From Gynurincola endophyticus (GTDB lineage: Bacteria > Bacteroidota > Bacteroidia > Chitinophagales > Chitinophagaceae): a stretch of DNA of 64,000 bases. Location: contig NZ_RCWL01000001.1 of the NCBI RefSeq assembly GCF_003991195.1, forward strand, positions 620,001 to 684,000, in the 5' to 3' direction. Numbering within the stretch: the stretch's first letter is position 1; the number at the start of each line of letters is the position of its first letter. This document shows positions 47,933 to 56,444 of the stretch, in pieces. The notes beneath the pieces are model-generated. The model saw only the letters and a list, made by a program, of their open reading frames with translations, did not search any database and was not told the origin of the DNA. Both the position numbers and the translations under genes were made by a program.

Positions 47933-49266
47933 TGAGAAAGAATATTGCAAACTGGGGTAACTACCCGGTGATCGAATCGGATGAACGTCAGTTTACCTTT
48001 AAAGAACAATTGAGTCCTTTAGTAAAAGGTGCAAAAAAGTTTATTCCTCGTGGAAACGGACGTTGTTATGGTGATGCTTCCCTGGAAGATGAAACAATTT
48101 CTACTTTAAAATATAATAAGGCGCTGGCATTTGATACAAAAAACGGTGTATTCAAATGTGAAAGCGGGATGTTACTGGAAGAAGTGCTGGAAATAATTGT
48201 TCCGAAAGGATGGTTCTTACCCGTAACTCCCGGAACTAAATATATTACGATCGGTGGAGCAGTAGGAAGTGATGTACATGGAAAAAACCACCACGTTGAC
48301 GGCAGTTTTTCAAATCACATCGTTGAAATGGAGCTGATGCTGGCCGATGGTTCGTTAATGGTTTGTTCACCTGTAGTACACCCTGATTTGTTTGAAGCTA
48401 CCTGTGGTGGAATGGGGCTGACAGGAGTTATTACAACCGTTACCTTCAATCTTAAAAAGATTGAAACCGCTTATATCAAACAAAAGCAAATCAAAGCAAA
48501 AAATCTTGAAGAAATTATAGAGCTTTTTGAAAAATATAAGGATGCTACCTATTCTGTAGCCTGGATTGATTGTTTGAAAAAAGGCAAAGGATTTGGCAGA
48601 AGTATCCTGATTTTAGGTGAACATGCTACCATAGAGGATTTACCAGCTGCAAAAAAAGCAAATCCGCTTTATCTGAAACCGAAAGGAAAAATTCCTTTTC
48701 CGTTTACACTACCTTCATGGGTATTGAACCAGTTTACCATCTCGGTGTTTAACTTCTTATATTACGGCAAAAACTTTAAACGTGTAATTGATAACGTTGT
48801 ACCTTATGAACCGTTTTTTTATCCGTTGGATGTTGTTCAGAACTGGAACAGAGGCTATGGAAAAAAAGGTTTTGTACAATATCAGTTTGTTTTACCATTA
48901 GAAGCGAAACAAGGTTTGGTGGATATACTGAAAAAAATCAGTGATAAAGGATTGGCTTCGTTTCTTGCTGTGTTAAAAGTTTTTGGTAAACAAGACAGCC
49001 TTATTTCTTTTCCGAAAGAAGGTTATACACTTGCATTGGATATTCCGATCAGAGACGGTTTGTTCGAATTTTTAGATGAACTTGATCAGATCGTATTACA
49101 GTATGGCGGGCGCTTGTATATGAGTAAAGATGCCAGAATGAGACCATACGTATTAGAAGCCGGTTACCCTCGCTTAGACGAATTTAAATCTATTGTTAAA
49201 AAATATAATCCGGATCATAAAATCAAATCTATTCAATCAGACCGTTTACGTCTGACATCAAAATAA
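47932..49266 (+). CDS. DprE1-like FAD-dependent polyprenylphosphoryl-ribose 2'-oxidase
   Basis: 444 residues from the ATG at 47932. An FAD_binding_4 domain has PRGNGRCYGDAS near 40-50 and VGSDVHGKNHH with His116 and His120-121. The C-terminal ALO-type domain ends with GGRLYMSKDAR (Lys399). These blocks match DprE1, which oxidises the 2'-OH of polyprenyl-phosphoryl-ribose as the first half of epimerisation to arabinose. At the place of the reactive Cys387 of the M. tuberculosis enzyme (by my alignment from memory) this protein has Ala368. The DprE2-like gene follows after 5 bp. Confidence 0.87.
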   Translation: MRKNIANWGNYPVIESDERQFTFKEQLSPLVKGAKKFIPRGNGRCYGDASLEDETISTLKYNKALAFDTKNGVFKCESGMLLEEVLEIIVPKGWFLPVTPGTKYITIGGAVGSDVHGKNHHVDGSFSNHIVEMELMLADGSLMVCSPVVHPDLFEATCGGMGLTGVITTVTFNLKKIETAYIKQKQIKAKNLEEIIELFEKYKDATYSVAWIDCLKKGKGFGRSILILGEHATIEDLPAAKKANPLYLKPKGKIPFPFTLPSWVLNQFTISVFNFLYYGKNFKRVIDNVVPYEPFFYPLDVVQNWNRGYGKKGFVQYQFVLPLEAKQGLVDILKKISDKGLASFLAVLKVFGKQDSLISFPKEGYTLALDIPIRDGLFEFLDELDQIVLQYGGRLYMSKDARMRPYVLEAGYPRLDEFKSIVKKYNPDHKIKSIQSDRLRLTSK

Positions 49267-49271
49267 ATAAT

Positions 49272-50003
49272 ATGCCTTCTGTTTTAATATTGGGTGCAGC
49301 TTCTGACATGGCCATTGCCATCGCAAAAAAATATGCGTCTGAAAACTATCAGGTGCTTTTAGCCGCACGAAATGTAAACCGTTTAGATGCTTTACAGGCA
49401 GATATGAATATTCGCAGTAATGCACAATGCAGTTTACATGAGTTTGATGCTACTGACTTTCAATCACATGCTTCCTTCTGGAACTCATTACCGGTAAAAC
49501 CTTCTATCACTATTTGTGTATTCGGTTATTTGGGTGATCAGGAAAAAGCAATGACCGATTGGAACGAATCAGAAAAAATTATTCAGGCGAATTATACCGG
49601 AGCTGTTTCGATTTTGAACATTGCTGCACAATATTATATCAGTCAGCAGTCAGGTACAATAGTAGGTATCAGTTCTGTTGCCGGCGAACGGGGACGTCAG
49701 AGTAATTATATCTACGGTTCAGCCAAAGCCGGTTTTACCGCTTATCTGGCCGGATTGAGAAACCGTTTGTTTCACTCGGGTGTTCATGTAGTATCTGTTC
49801 AACCGGGTTTTGTAAATACACAAATGACAGCTCATCTGAAATTGCCACCATTATTGACTGCTGAACCGAAAGAAGTAGCAGATGCTGTTTACAGTGCTGT
49901 AGTAAAAAAGAAGAATACCATTTATGTGAAATGGTTCTGGAGATGGATTATGCTGATTATTAAAATGGTACCGGAATTTATTTTCAAAAAAATGAAAATG
50001 TGA
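49272..50003 (+). CDS. DprE2-like short-chain reductase
   Basis: 243 residues. A Rossmann start ILGAASDMAIAIAKKY (Gly8, Ser11-Asp12) resembles DprE2 more than ordinary SDRs. The active site is Tyr148-x3-Lys152 (YGSAKAG), preceded by the conserved Ser in ISSVAG. A hydrophobic, basic C-terminus (WRWIMLIIKMVPEFIFKKMK) probably lies on the membrane where the lipid substrate is. It would reduce the 2'-keto intermediate to polyprenyl-phosphoryl-arabinose. Its last codons overlap the GTG start of the next gene. Confidence 0.85.
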   Translation: MPSVLILGAASDMAIAIAKKYASENYQVLLAARNVNRLDALQADMNIRSNAQCSLHEFDATDFQSHASFWNSLPVKPSITICVFGYLGDQEKAMTDWNESEKIIQANYTGAVSILNIAAQYYISQQSGTIVGISSVAGERGRQSNYIYGSAKAGFTAYLAGLRNRLFHSGVHVVSVQPGFVNTQMTAHLKLPPLLTAEPKEVADAVYSAVVKKKNTIYVKWFWRWIMLIIKMVPEFIFKKMKM

Positions 50004-50590
50004 GAAAAATCGCTTTTTTCGACTTTGATGGAACAATTACAACAAAAGATACTTTTGTTGAAGTGATTAAATATGCGAAAGGTAAATTCAGGTGTTATCT
50101 GGGATTTGCCTTTTTGAGCCCTTATATTGTAGGGTTTAAATTGAAAATTATTTCCAATCAAAGAGCAAAAGAAAGAGTGCTGAGATGGTTTTTCAGAAAA
50201 ATGCCCCAACAGCAGTTTGAGAATATATGTCAGGGATTTGCTGAAGAGTATCTGCCTACATTGTTAAGACCGAAAGCTATTGTGGAAATTGATGCGCTGA
50301 TTGGTGAAGGAACTGAAGTAGTGATTGTTTCTGCTTCGCCGCAAGACTGGATTATTCCATGGGCGCAGGAACGCAATATTCCGGTATTAGCCTCACGTTT
50401 AGCGTATAAAGACCTGCGTGTTACCGGAAAATTAATTGGAAAGAATTGCAGGGGCACCGAAAAAGTAAAAAGAATCGTAGCTCAATATAATCTTGATGAC
50501 TATGATGAAATTTATGCATATGGTGATACAAGTGGAGATACACAAATGTTATCAATAGCCGATAAGAAGTTTTATAAACCGTTCAGATAA
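50000..50590 (+). CDS. HAD-superfamily (subfamily IB) phosphatase, candidate polyprenyl-phosphoribose 5-phosphatase
   Basis: 196 residues starting at a GTG that overlaps the previous stop (GTGA, 4 bp). The HAD motifs are all present: nucleophile Asp8 and Asp10 in FFDFDGT, Ser in IVSASPQDW, and GDTSGDTQML for Mg2+. The order and cap size match the IB group (SerB- and CicA-like). The arabinose donor pathway needs a step removing the 5-phosphate; position and coupling make this the natural candidate, although actinobacteria use a different, PAP2-type enzyme. Function inferred from context only. Confidence 0.75.
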   Translation: MRKIAFFDFDGTITTKDTFVEVIKYAKGKFRCYLGFAFLSPYIVGFKLKIISNQRAKERVLRWFFRKMPQQQFENICQGFAEEYLPTLLRPKAIVEIDALIGEGTEVVIVSASPQDWIIPWAQERNIPVLASRLAYKDLRVTGKLIGKNCRGTEKVKRIVAQYNLDDYDEIYAYGDTSGDTQMLSIADKKFYKPFR

Positions 50591-50623
50591 AAAAAAGGAA
50601 ATCCCTATCGATTTCCTTTTTTT
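50590..50623. terminator. bidirectional terminator
   Basis: A stem of 13 bp (50590-50602 with 50611-50623, core GGAAAT/ATTTCC) with an 8-nt loop, an A-run before and seven T after. Ends the arabinose-donor operon and the convergent esterase gene. Confidence 0.82.
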
Positions 50624-50650
50624 ACACAACTATAACAACTAATAACTATC

Positions 50651-52573
50651 TTAAAGTTTCATAATTTTTGCAGAGTGCCTTATTCCTGTGGGCTCAATCC
50701 ATTCAATGAGATACGCTCCCGGTGTTAAATTTGAAAGATCGAATTCCTTCACATAAACGCCACCCTGGTGTTGAATATTATGTGTTTGTAATAATTTTCC
50801 TGATAAATTGTAGATCCTCACTATATGAATTCCTTTTGAGCTGCTGGAAATATGCAAATTTGTTTTGGATACTACAGGGTTGGGATGAATTTTCCATTGA
50901 TTGCCTGTATGAATATCATTGCTGATAACCGTAATAACAGGTGTCAGTTCATTCCATCCGCTTACACTACTAACAGCCCGGATACGATAAAAAGCTTTTC
51001 CGGGGGCACGTTCATTTTTAAAAACAAATTGCCGCGTTAATTTGTCTGTTTCCTGATGTTGTACTTCGTAAATCGGTTTAAAATGAACACCGTCTTCACT
51101 GATTTCTACTATCTGCAGGTTCGGTTCAAAACTTTCGTATATACCCCAGGTTAAGGTATGAGTATTTCCTTCGGCTTTGCCTCTGAGTGGTTGAAATCTT
51201 ACCGGTAATATTTCATTGTAAGCGTCAAATGATACGGTATCGATGGTAATGGCTCCGAGATTATCGGTAGCCGAAAACCTGAATTTGTAAATTCCGTTCG
51301 AAATATTGCTGACTTCTGCTACGGGGGCATCTGCACTTTTCAATTGAATACTTGAGGGGCCGCTGATCTGTTCCCATGAATAAGCCACTACTTTACCGTC
51401 CGGATCATAAGTTCTTACACCGTTTAGTTCAAGCTGGGCTGTTTCTGCTATTGCCGGTACTATTGTTTGCGTAATTGGTGGAATGTTTGGTACAGAGGTG
51501 TTCACTACATTAATGCGAACAGTATCAAAGGTCCAGTCGGCACGGTCATCTACCACTTTTAATTGATATACGTAGGTGCCGGTGGTGGATAACCCAGAGA
51601 TCGTTGTTTGTCCGCTTTCAGACACAGGTGTAACAATATTTCCTCCGGTTGGCCCGCTGAGTTTTGTCCAGATATAACGAACTATCTTTCCATCTGTATC
51701 GGTGCTTTTGGCTCCGCTTAGTGTAGCGGTTGTTGTGGTGGCAGTTGAAATGGTAAGGTCTTTTCCTGCATTTGCGAAAGGACGCTTGTTGGTTGGTTTG
51801 CTACGGTCCTGTCCTAAAAACCACTCATAGATATTCGGGTTTTGCCAGGAGTAGGCTGAGTCATACATTCTGTCCCAGATGCCATGCCCTCCGTCTGACC
51901 AGATGGTCATATACGGATCGTTTTCTGGTTTGGCATTTCTGATGGTAGCAATCGCACCAGTGGTACAACCTACCGATACGGAACCGTCATTGTTGGCGTG
52001 AAATGCCCAGGTAGGAACATTTGCTTTAGCAATGTTGGTGTAGTCAATACCCTGACAGGTACCACATCCAACTCCTAATGCAGAAAGTTGTGCTGCATTG
52101 GTTTTGCTGGTTCCAGACCAGTACCAGGAGCCACCTCCGCCTAAACTAATACCGGTTAAAATAATTCTGTTGGGGTCTACGTTCAGATTTTCTTTAGCGT
52201 AACGGATCATTTCGTCTACGTAGAATAATTGCCAGAAACTGTAGCCGCTGTTCAGCTGCGGAGATAATACCAAAAAGGATTGCCATCGGCCATTCCAGAA
52301 AAATTTCATTTTATGGCCGCGGTTGATGGTTTTGGGAACACCGTTCGATAACACACGGTTCATTTCCGTGGTACCGTTACCTCGTTCGCCAATACCGTGT
52401 AAGAAAATGATTAATGGATACTTTTCGTCTCGTTTTTCGTCGTAATCATCGGGTGTAAATTCATAAAAGCCAATTTGTTGGCCATTTGTTGCTTTCATGC
52501 TTTTTGCAACATGCGTTTGTAGATACGACTTAAAAGGGATTAATAGAAGTAACAAGAGTAAAATGTTCTTCAT
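50651..52573 (-). CDS. secreted alpha/beta-hydrolase esterase with PKD-like domains and type IX type A sorting domain
   Basis: 640 residues from the ATG at 52573 (signal peptide MKNILLLLLLLIPFKSYLQ; a TTG start 24 bp upstream is less likely). The hydrolase domain spans about 20-265: FLHGIGERG oxyanion strand, nucleophile elbow GISLGGGG, and the catalytic His in DGGHGIWD. This resembles prolyl-oligopeptidase/feruloyl-esterase-like enzymes. Two PKD/REJ-type domains follow (ANAGKDLTIS...STDTDGK; TYDPDGKVVAYSWEQISGP). The C-terminal ~80 residues are a type A sorting domain (HPNPV, VRIYNLSGKLL, GAYLIEW). Substrate unknown, probably a plant-type ester or glycan ester. Confidence 0.86.
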   Translation of the reverse strand: MKNILLLLLLLIPFKSYLQTHVAKSMKATNGQQIGFYEFTPDDYDEKRDEKYPLIIFLHGIGERGNGTTEMNRVLSNGVPKTINRGHKMKFFWNGRWQSFLVLSPQLNSGYSFWQLFYVDEMIRYAKENLNVDPNRIILTGISLGGGGSWYWSGTSKTNAAQLSALGVGCGTCQGIDYTNIAKANVPTWAFHANNDGSVSVGCTTGAIATIRNAKPENDPYMTIWSDGGHGIWDRMYDSAYSWQNPNIYEWFLGQDRSKPTNKRPFANAGKDLTISTATTTTATLSGAKSTDTDGKIVRYIWTKLSGPTGGNIVTPVSESGQTTISGLSTTGTYVYQLKVVDDRADWTFDTVRINVVNTSVPNIPPITQTIVPAIAETAQLELNGVRTYDPDGKVVAYSWEQISGPSSIQLKSADAPVAEVSNISNGIYKFRFSATDNLGAITIDTVSFDAYNEILPVRFQPLRGKAEGNTHTLTWGIYESFEPNLQIVEISEDGVHFKPIYEVQHQETDKLTRQFVFKNERAPGKAFYRIRAVSSVSGWNELTPVITVISNDIHTGNQWKIHPNPVVSKTNLHISSSSKGIHIVRIYNLSGKLLQTHNIQHQGGVYVKEFDLSNLTPGAYLIEWIEPTGIRHSAKIMKL

Positions 52574-52830
52574 AAGGTTCGGGATTTCTGTAAACAATAC
52601 GGATTCGAATCAGTAACAATACTGATCTATAGGGATTAAAATATGGTACAAGGGATTACTCGGTGGCTAATGAAAACAGATCACGGATTAAAATTAATTA
52701 AGGTCATAGGGTTGCTTTTAGATTGATTCAAAAATATATTTCAACCCTTGCTAATAAAAGCGTATAAATGCTGATTTTCTCTACCTGGTAAAAATACGGT
52801 CTGGTTAACTACTTGATAAATAGAAGAATA

Positions 52831-53382
52831 CTAATTTAAGCTGGGGTCGATGGGGTAGTTGGAAAGTTGAGCATAATCGCCTCCTTTCTCGTGCAGGGCC
52901 TGCGTCCAGATTTGTTTTGCGGGAGTATTAAAGATTAAAGGAATATTTCCGTCACCGATCACCCATGACTTTTCTGCCAGCTCATTATCCAGCTGTCCGA
53001 TTTCCCAGCCTGCATAACCGATAAAAAATTTGATTTCAGAAAGCTGAATCAGACCTTCCCGGATACAGTTGATAGCCTGCTCAAAATCTCCACCCCAGAA
53101 TAAGTTATTGCCAAGCGGAAAGCTGTCCGGAATCATATCTTCGCGGGTATGCAGAAAATGAACGGTATCAATGTTTACCGGCCCGCCAAGAAACAAAGGA
53201 ATCTGAAGGTCATCAATATTGTACATTAATTCATTCAGCGACTTATGGTAAGGTTTATTAATCATGAAACCAATCGTTCCCTTATCCTGATGTGTACAAA
53301 TCAAAACAACAGACCGGCTGAAAGAAGGATCTTTCATGAATGGTTCAGCAATTAATAAACTACCTGATTGAATTACGTCCAT
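52831..53382 (-). CDS. YqgE/AlgH family protein (UPF0301)
   Basis: 183 residues matching the whole small family. It opens with GSLLIAEPFMKDPSFSRSVV and continues with GFMINKP, LFLGGPV and FFIGYAGWEIGQLDNELAEKSW, all signature blocks. Its biochemical role is unknown; the family is widespread and has been linked loosely to stress and redox control in other phyla. Stands alone. The 257 bases between it and the esterase gene hold nothing I recognise. Confidence 0.93.
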   Translation of the reverse strand: MDVIQSGSLLIAEPFMKDPSFSRSVVLICTHQDKGTIGFMINKPYHKSLNELMYNIDDLQIPLFLGGPVNIDTVHFLHTREDMIPDSFPLGNNLFWGGDFEQAINCIREGLIQLSEIKFFIGYAGWEIGQLDNELAEKSWVIGDGNIPLIFNTPAKQIWTQALHEKGGDYAQLSNYPIDPSLN

Positions 53383-53564
53383 ATAACAAATTTAACAAAC
53401 TTGTTTAGAAAAAGTTATAAAATGATGTTGAAATGGTTTACAGAATTCTAAAACTCTGTTAAATGATTTGTATTTCAGGTACGAAAAATAGTTAAGTAAT
53501 CATTATCTTTAATTTTGTGTTTTAGCTGCTGTGAGAGATAAAATGAAGGAGGAGGTGCAGCGCA

Positions 53565-54959
53565 ATGGCGAAAATTTTAAAAAGAAATACTTTGCAGATA
53601 AGGAAACTATTTCCCATTATTTTTATTCTGATTACTTTATCCTTGTTAGGAACTTTCTATGTACAATATAGTTGGTTGAAAACGATGGGACAGGTTTCGG
53701 AACAACAGTTTGAAGATAAAATATCAGCTTCACTGAAGAATGTGTCGGATCAGTTAACGACTCAGCGTTCAAACTATTCTTCTTTAAAGGGGTTCAGGCC
53801 CAGAAGTGGTTTGAGCTGGCCTTCTGCTGAATCATTACAGCGTGAACTGATGCGCCCGCTTACCGTGTCGCAACGATTCACAGTTTCTGAGGTGGAAGAA
53901 AAGCTAAGAAAAGAGTTTGATAATGTAGGGCTTAAAGATCTTGAGTTTGAATTCGCTATTACTTCTAATATTGGTTTTATCGCTTCGGAAATTAAGAGTA
54001 AAAATTTCATAAAACTTGTTTTAAACCATACGAGTTCGGATAATCCGTCAACACTGTTGATCAAGTATCCGATGGTAGCCCCATCAGGTACTGACTTCGA
54101 AAACTTAACGCCCGATGAAATGTTTTCGTTGATTGTTCCGAATGTGAAACGTGTATTGTATGAGAGTATGCGCGGTAAAATTATTCTGGCAATCGTTTGT
54201 TCGCTCATTATTATGGCCGGTTTCTATGTAACCATCATTGCGTTGATCCGTCAGAAAAAACTGAGCGAAATAAAGAATGACTTTATCAATAATATGACTC
54301 ACGAGTTCAAAACACCTTTAGCTACTATTTCATTAGCGGTAGATGCTTTGAACAATCCGAAAGTATTACAGAGCTCCGATAAGATGCATTATTTTACAAA
54401 TGTAATTAAGGAGGAGAATAAGCGAATGAATAAGCACGTTGAAACGATTTTACAAGCCGCTGTAACAGATAAACAGGAAATGCAGTTGAATCGTCAACCA
54501 TTACGTGTTCATGAAATTCTTGAAGAGCTGGTCACTAAATATGAATTGCAGGTAAATGACAAAAACGGTGTTTGTGATTTATTTCTCAATGCCGGAAGGG
54601 ATAATATCGAAGGAGACCCGGTTCACTTCCGGAATATGTTGTCGAACCTGATCGACAATGCTGTAAAGTATTCGGAAGAAAACCTGCATATAAAAATATC
54701 CACTTTAAGCTTAAAGAAATCAATTGTTATAAAAATTGAAGACAACGGTATCGGTATGTCGAAAGAAACCGTAAAGCGTATTTTCGAGAAGTTTTACCGC
54801 GCGCACACCGGTAATTTACATAACGTAAAAGGTTTCGGTCTGGGCTTGAGTTATGTGAAAACAATGGTGGATGCACATAACGGAAAAATAAGAGTAGACT
54901 CTGCGGTAGGAAAGGGTACTACTTTTACCCTTGAATTTCCGTTGAAGCCACTTTATTAA
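53565..54959 (+). CDS. membrane sensor histidine kinase, orphan
   Basis: 464 residues. TM1 (IFILITLSLLGTFYVQYSW, about 18-36) and TM2 (LAIVCSLIIMAGFYVTIIALI, about 209-229) flank a ~170-residue periplasmic sensor of no recognised family. The H-box is MTHEFKTPLATI with the phospho-acceptor His246. The ATPase boxes follow: N (NLIDNAVKYS), G1 (EDNGIGM), F (IFEKFYRA) and G2 (GFGLGLSYV). No response regulator gene is adjacent. A purine-rich AAGGAGG-like stretch precedes the ATG, which is unusual for this phylum. Its stop codon overlaps the stop of the convergent queA by 4 bp. Confidence 0.92.
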   Translation: MAKILKRNTLQIRKLFPIIFILITLSLLGTFYVQYSWLKTMGQVSEQQFEDKISASLKNVSDQLTTQRSNYSSLKGFRPRSGLSWPSAESLQRELMRPLTVSQRFTVSEVEEKLRKEFDNVGLKDLEFEFAITSNIGFIASEIKSKNFIKLVLNHTSSDNPSTLLIKYPMVAPSGTDFENLTPDEMFSLIVPNVKRVLYESMRGKIILAIVCSLIIMAGFYVTIIALIRQKKLSEIKNDFINNMTHEFKTPLATISLAVDALNNPKVLQSSDKMHYFTNVIKEENKRMNKHVETILQAAVTDKQEMQLNRQPLRVHEILEELVTKYELQVNDKNGVCDLFLNAGRDNIEGDPVHFRNMLSNLIDNAVKYSEENLHIKISTLSLKKSIVIKIEDNGIGMSKETVKRIFEKFYRAHTGNLHNVKGFGLGLSYVKTMVDAHNGKIRVDSAVGKGTTFTLEFPLKPLY

Positions 54960-56182
54960 GGTTCCAGGTAACAACCGTCGCCATAACTTAAAAATCTGAA
55001 ATCGTTTGCTAAAGCAAACTCATACATTTCTTTCCATTCCTTTCCGATAAAAGCCGCAATTAATAGTAGTAAAGTAGATTGCGGCTGGTGAAAGTTCGTC
55101 ACCAATCCTTTCACAATTTTAAATTGATAACCAGGCGTGATCAGTAGTTGCGTCTTGGTGATCAGTTGTGTTTTTCCCTCTGCTTTCAACAGGTTTAGCA
55201 AGGCTTGCAGGGCATTGGCAACGGCAATCTTTTTTTCTTCCAGTTCATAGGCATCCCATTGCAATACTATCAGATCCTGACTGTTCATGTGAGGATGCAA
55301 AACAGCTTTTACCCCCAGCCAATACAAGCTTTCAATCGTACGTAAACTGGTCGTTCCTACAACAATCACATGGCGGCTTAGGTGCGCCAGCAAATTTTCT
55401 ATAGTGCCTGTATTTACTTCTATAAATTCCTGGTGCATCTCGTGCCCCTCGAGTGTAGCCGATTTTACAGGTAAAAAGGTACCTGCTCCTACATGTAGTG
55501 TAACATAATCGGTTGAAATGCCCGAAGCGGCAATATTACTTAATACTTCATTGGTAAAATGTAATCCGGCAGTTGGCGCAGCCACTGAGCCTTCCTGTTT
55601 GGCAAAAACAGTTTGATACCGGTCTTCATCTGCTTTGGTAGCTTCCCGTTTTATATAGGGCGGCAAGGGAATTTTGCCGGCATCCTGTAACAGTTCCGCA
55701 AAAGTAACGGTGTCATCATTCCATTCTAATGCTACCGTGTAATGATTACTGTTTTTGCGAATGAAAGTGGCGTGTAATGTAATGGACCTGCTCTTTTTTT
55801 CAATTGTTTTTTCAAGTACTAAATCTTCGCTCCATTTACTCACTCCGCCAATAAAACAGTTCCATATTGCTTTGCCCTTTTGCTGCATAGCAGTGGTGAT
55901 ATCAATAGCTGAAGCCGGTTCAAGACAAAAAATTTCAATTTTAGCACCGGTGGATTTGTAAAACAGTAAACGGGCGGCTACAACTCTGGTATTATTGAAA
56001 ATCATCAGTGCCGGAGCCGGTAGATGGCGATACAGGTTTTTGTAGTTGTCAATTTCCCATTTCCCTTTTTTATTCACCAGCAGTTTTGATGCATCACGCT
56101 GCTCCAAAGGTTGATATGCAATTCTTTCATTAGGTAAATTGTATTGATAATCAGCAATTGATATGTTTTTCGGATGCACCAT
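54956..56182 (-). CDS. queA: S-adenosylmethionine:tRNA ribosyltransferase-isomerase QueA
   Basis: Makes epoxyqueuosine in the wobble position of GUN tRNAs by moving the ribosyl part of SAM onto preQ1. 408 residues, longer than the ~350 of proteobacterial QueA, the extra length being spread over insertions. The signature PTAGLHFTNEVL, VTLHVGAGTFLPV and GLVTNFHQPQSTLLLLIAAF near the end are all present, and the N-terminus begins with ADYQYNLPNERIA. Divergent from mraZ across a ~310-bp control region. Confidence 0.95.
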   Translation of the reverse strand: MVHPKNISIADYQYNLPNERIAYQPLEQRDASKLLVNKKGKWEIDNYKNLYRHLPAPALMIFNNTRVVAARLLFYKSTGAKIEIFCLEPASAIDITTAMQQKGKAIWNCFIGGVSKWSEDLVLEKTIEKKSRSITLHATFIRKNSNHYTVALEWNDDTVTFAELLQDAGKIPLPPYIKREATKADEDRYQTVFAKQEGSVAAPTAGLHFTNEVLSNIAASGISTDYVTLHVGAGTFLPVKSATLEGHEMHQEFIEVNTGTIENLLAHLSRHVIVVGTTSLRTIESLYWLGVKAVLHPHMNSQDLIVLQWDAYELEEKKIAVANALQALLNLLKAEGKTQLITKTQLLITPGYQFKIVKGLVTNFHQPQSTLLLLIAAFIGKEWKEMYEFALANDFRFLSYGDGCYLEP

Positions 56183-56273
56183 TGTTCACATTTGATTTCT
56201 ATGCAAGATATCTACATTTTTTTAAAATAAAATACCTCATTTACAGGGCTTTAGAGTAGCTGCCGGCAGCTTG

Positions 56274-56322
56274 ATTCACATCGGTTTTTGGCTTATTCAC
56301 ATTTTTAAAATAAATATTCACA
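56274..56322 (+). repeat. three ATTCACA repeats with exact 21-bp period (DnaA-box-like)
   Basis: ATTCACA occurs at 56274-56280, 56295-56301 and 56316-56322, all in the same orientation and 21 bp apart, i.e. two helical turns. The middle one extends to TTATTCACA, one base from the DnaA box TTATCCACA; the outer two are two bases away. Confidence 0.6.
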
Positions 56323-56407
56323 CTTAATTAACATGCGTATTTGTTGAATAAATGATATTTAAATAATTGATTAATAATTGTTTAAGTATTATAAATTGTT
56401 AATGTGT

Positions 56408-56416
56408 TGTGGATAA
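56408..56416 (-). promoter_or_regulatory. perfect DnaA box
   Basis: TGTGGATAA is the reverse complement of the consensus DnaA box TTATCCACA. It lies 29 bp before the MraZ boxes, at the end of a strongly AT-rich stretch (56334-56404). Confidence 0.5.
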
Positions 56417-56444
56417 ATAAAAAACGAAAAAATTTTATAAAAAA

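Noticed and set aside
53543-53680. Short frame starting at ATG 53543 ahead of the histidine kinase
   Set aside because: It begins inside the purine-rich leader, overlaps the kinase start in another frame and has no protein-like features beyond its length of about 40 codons.
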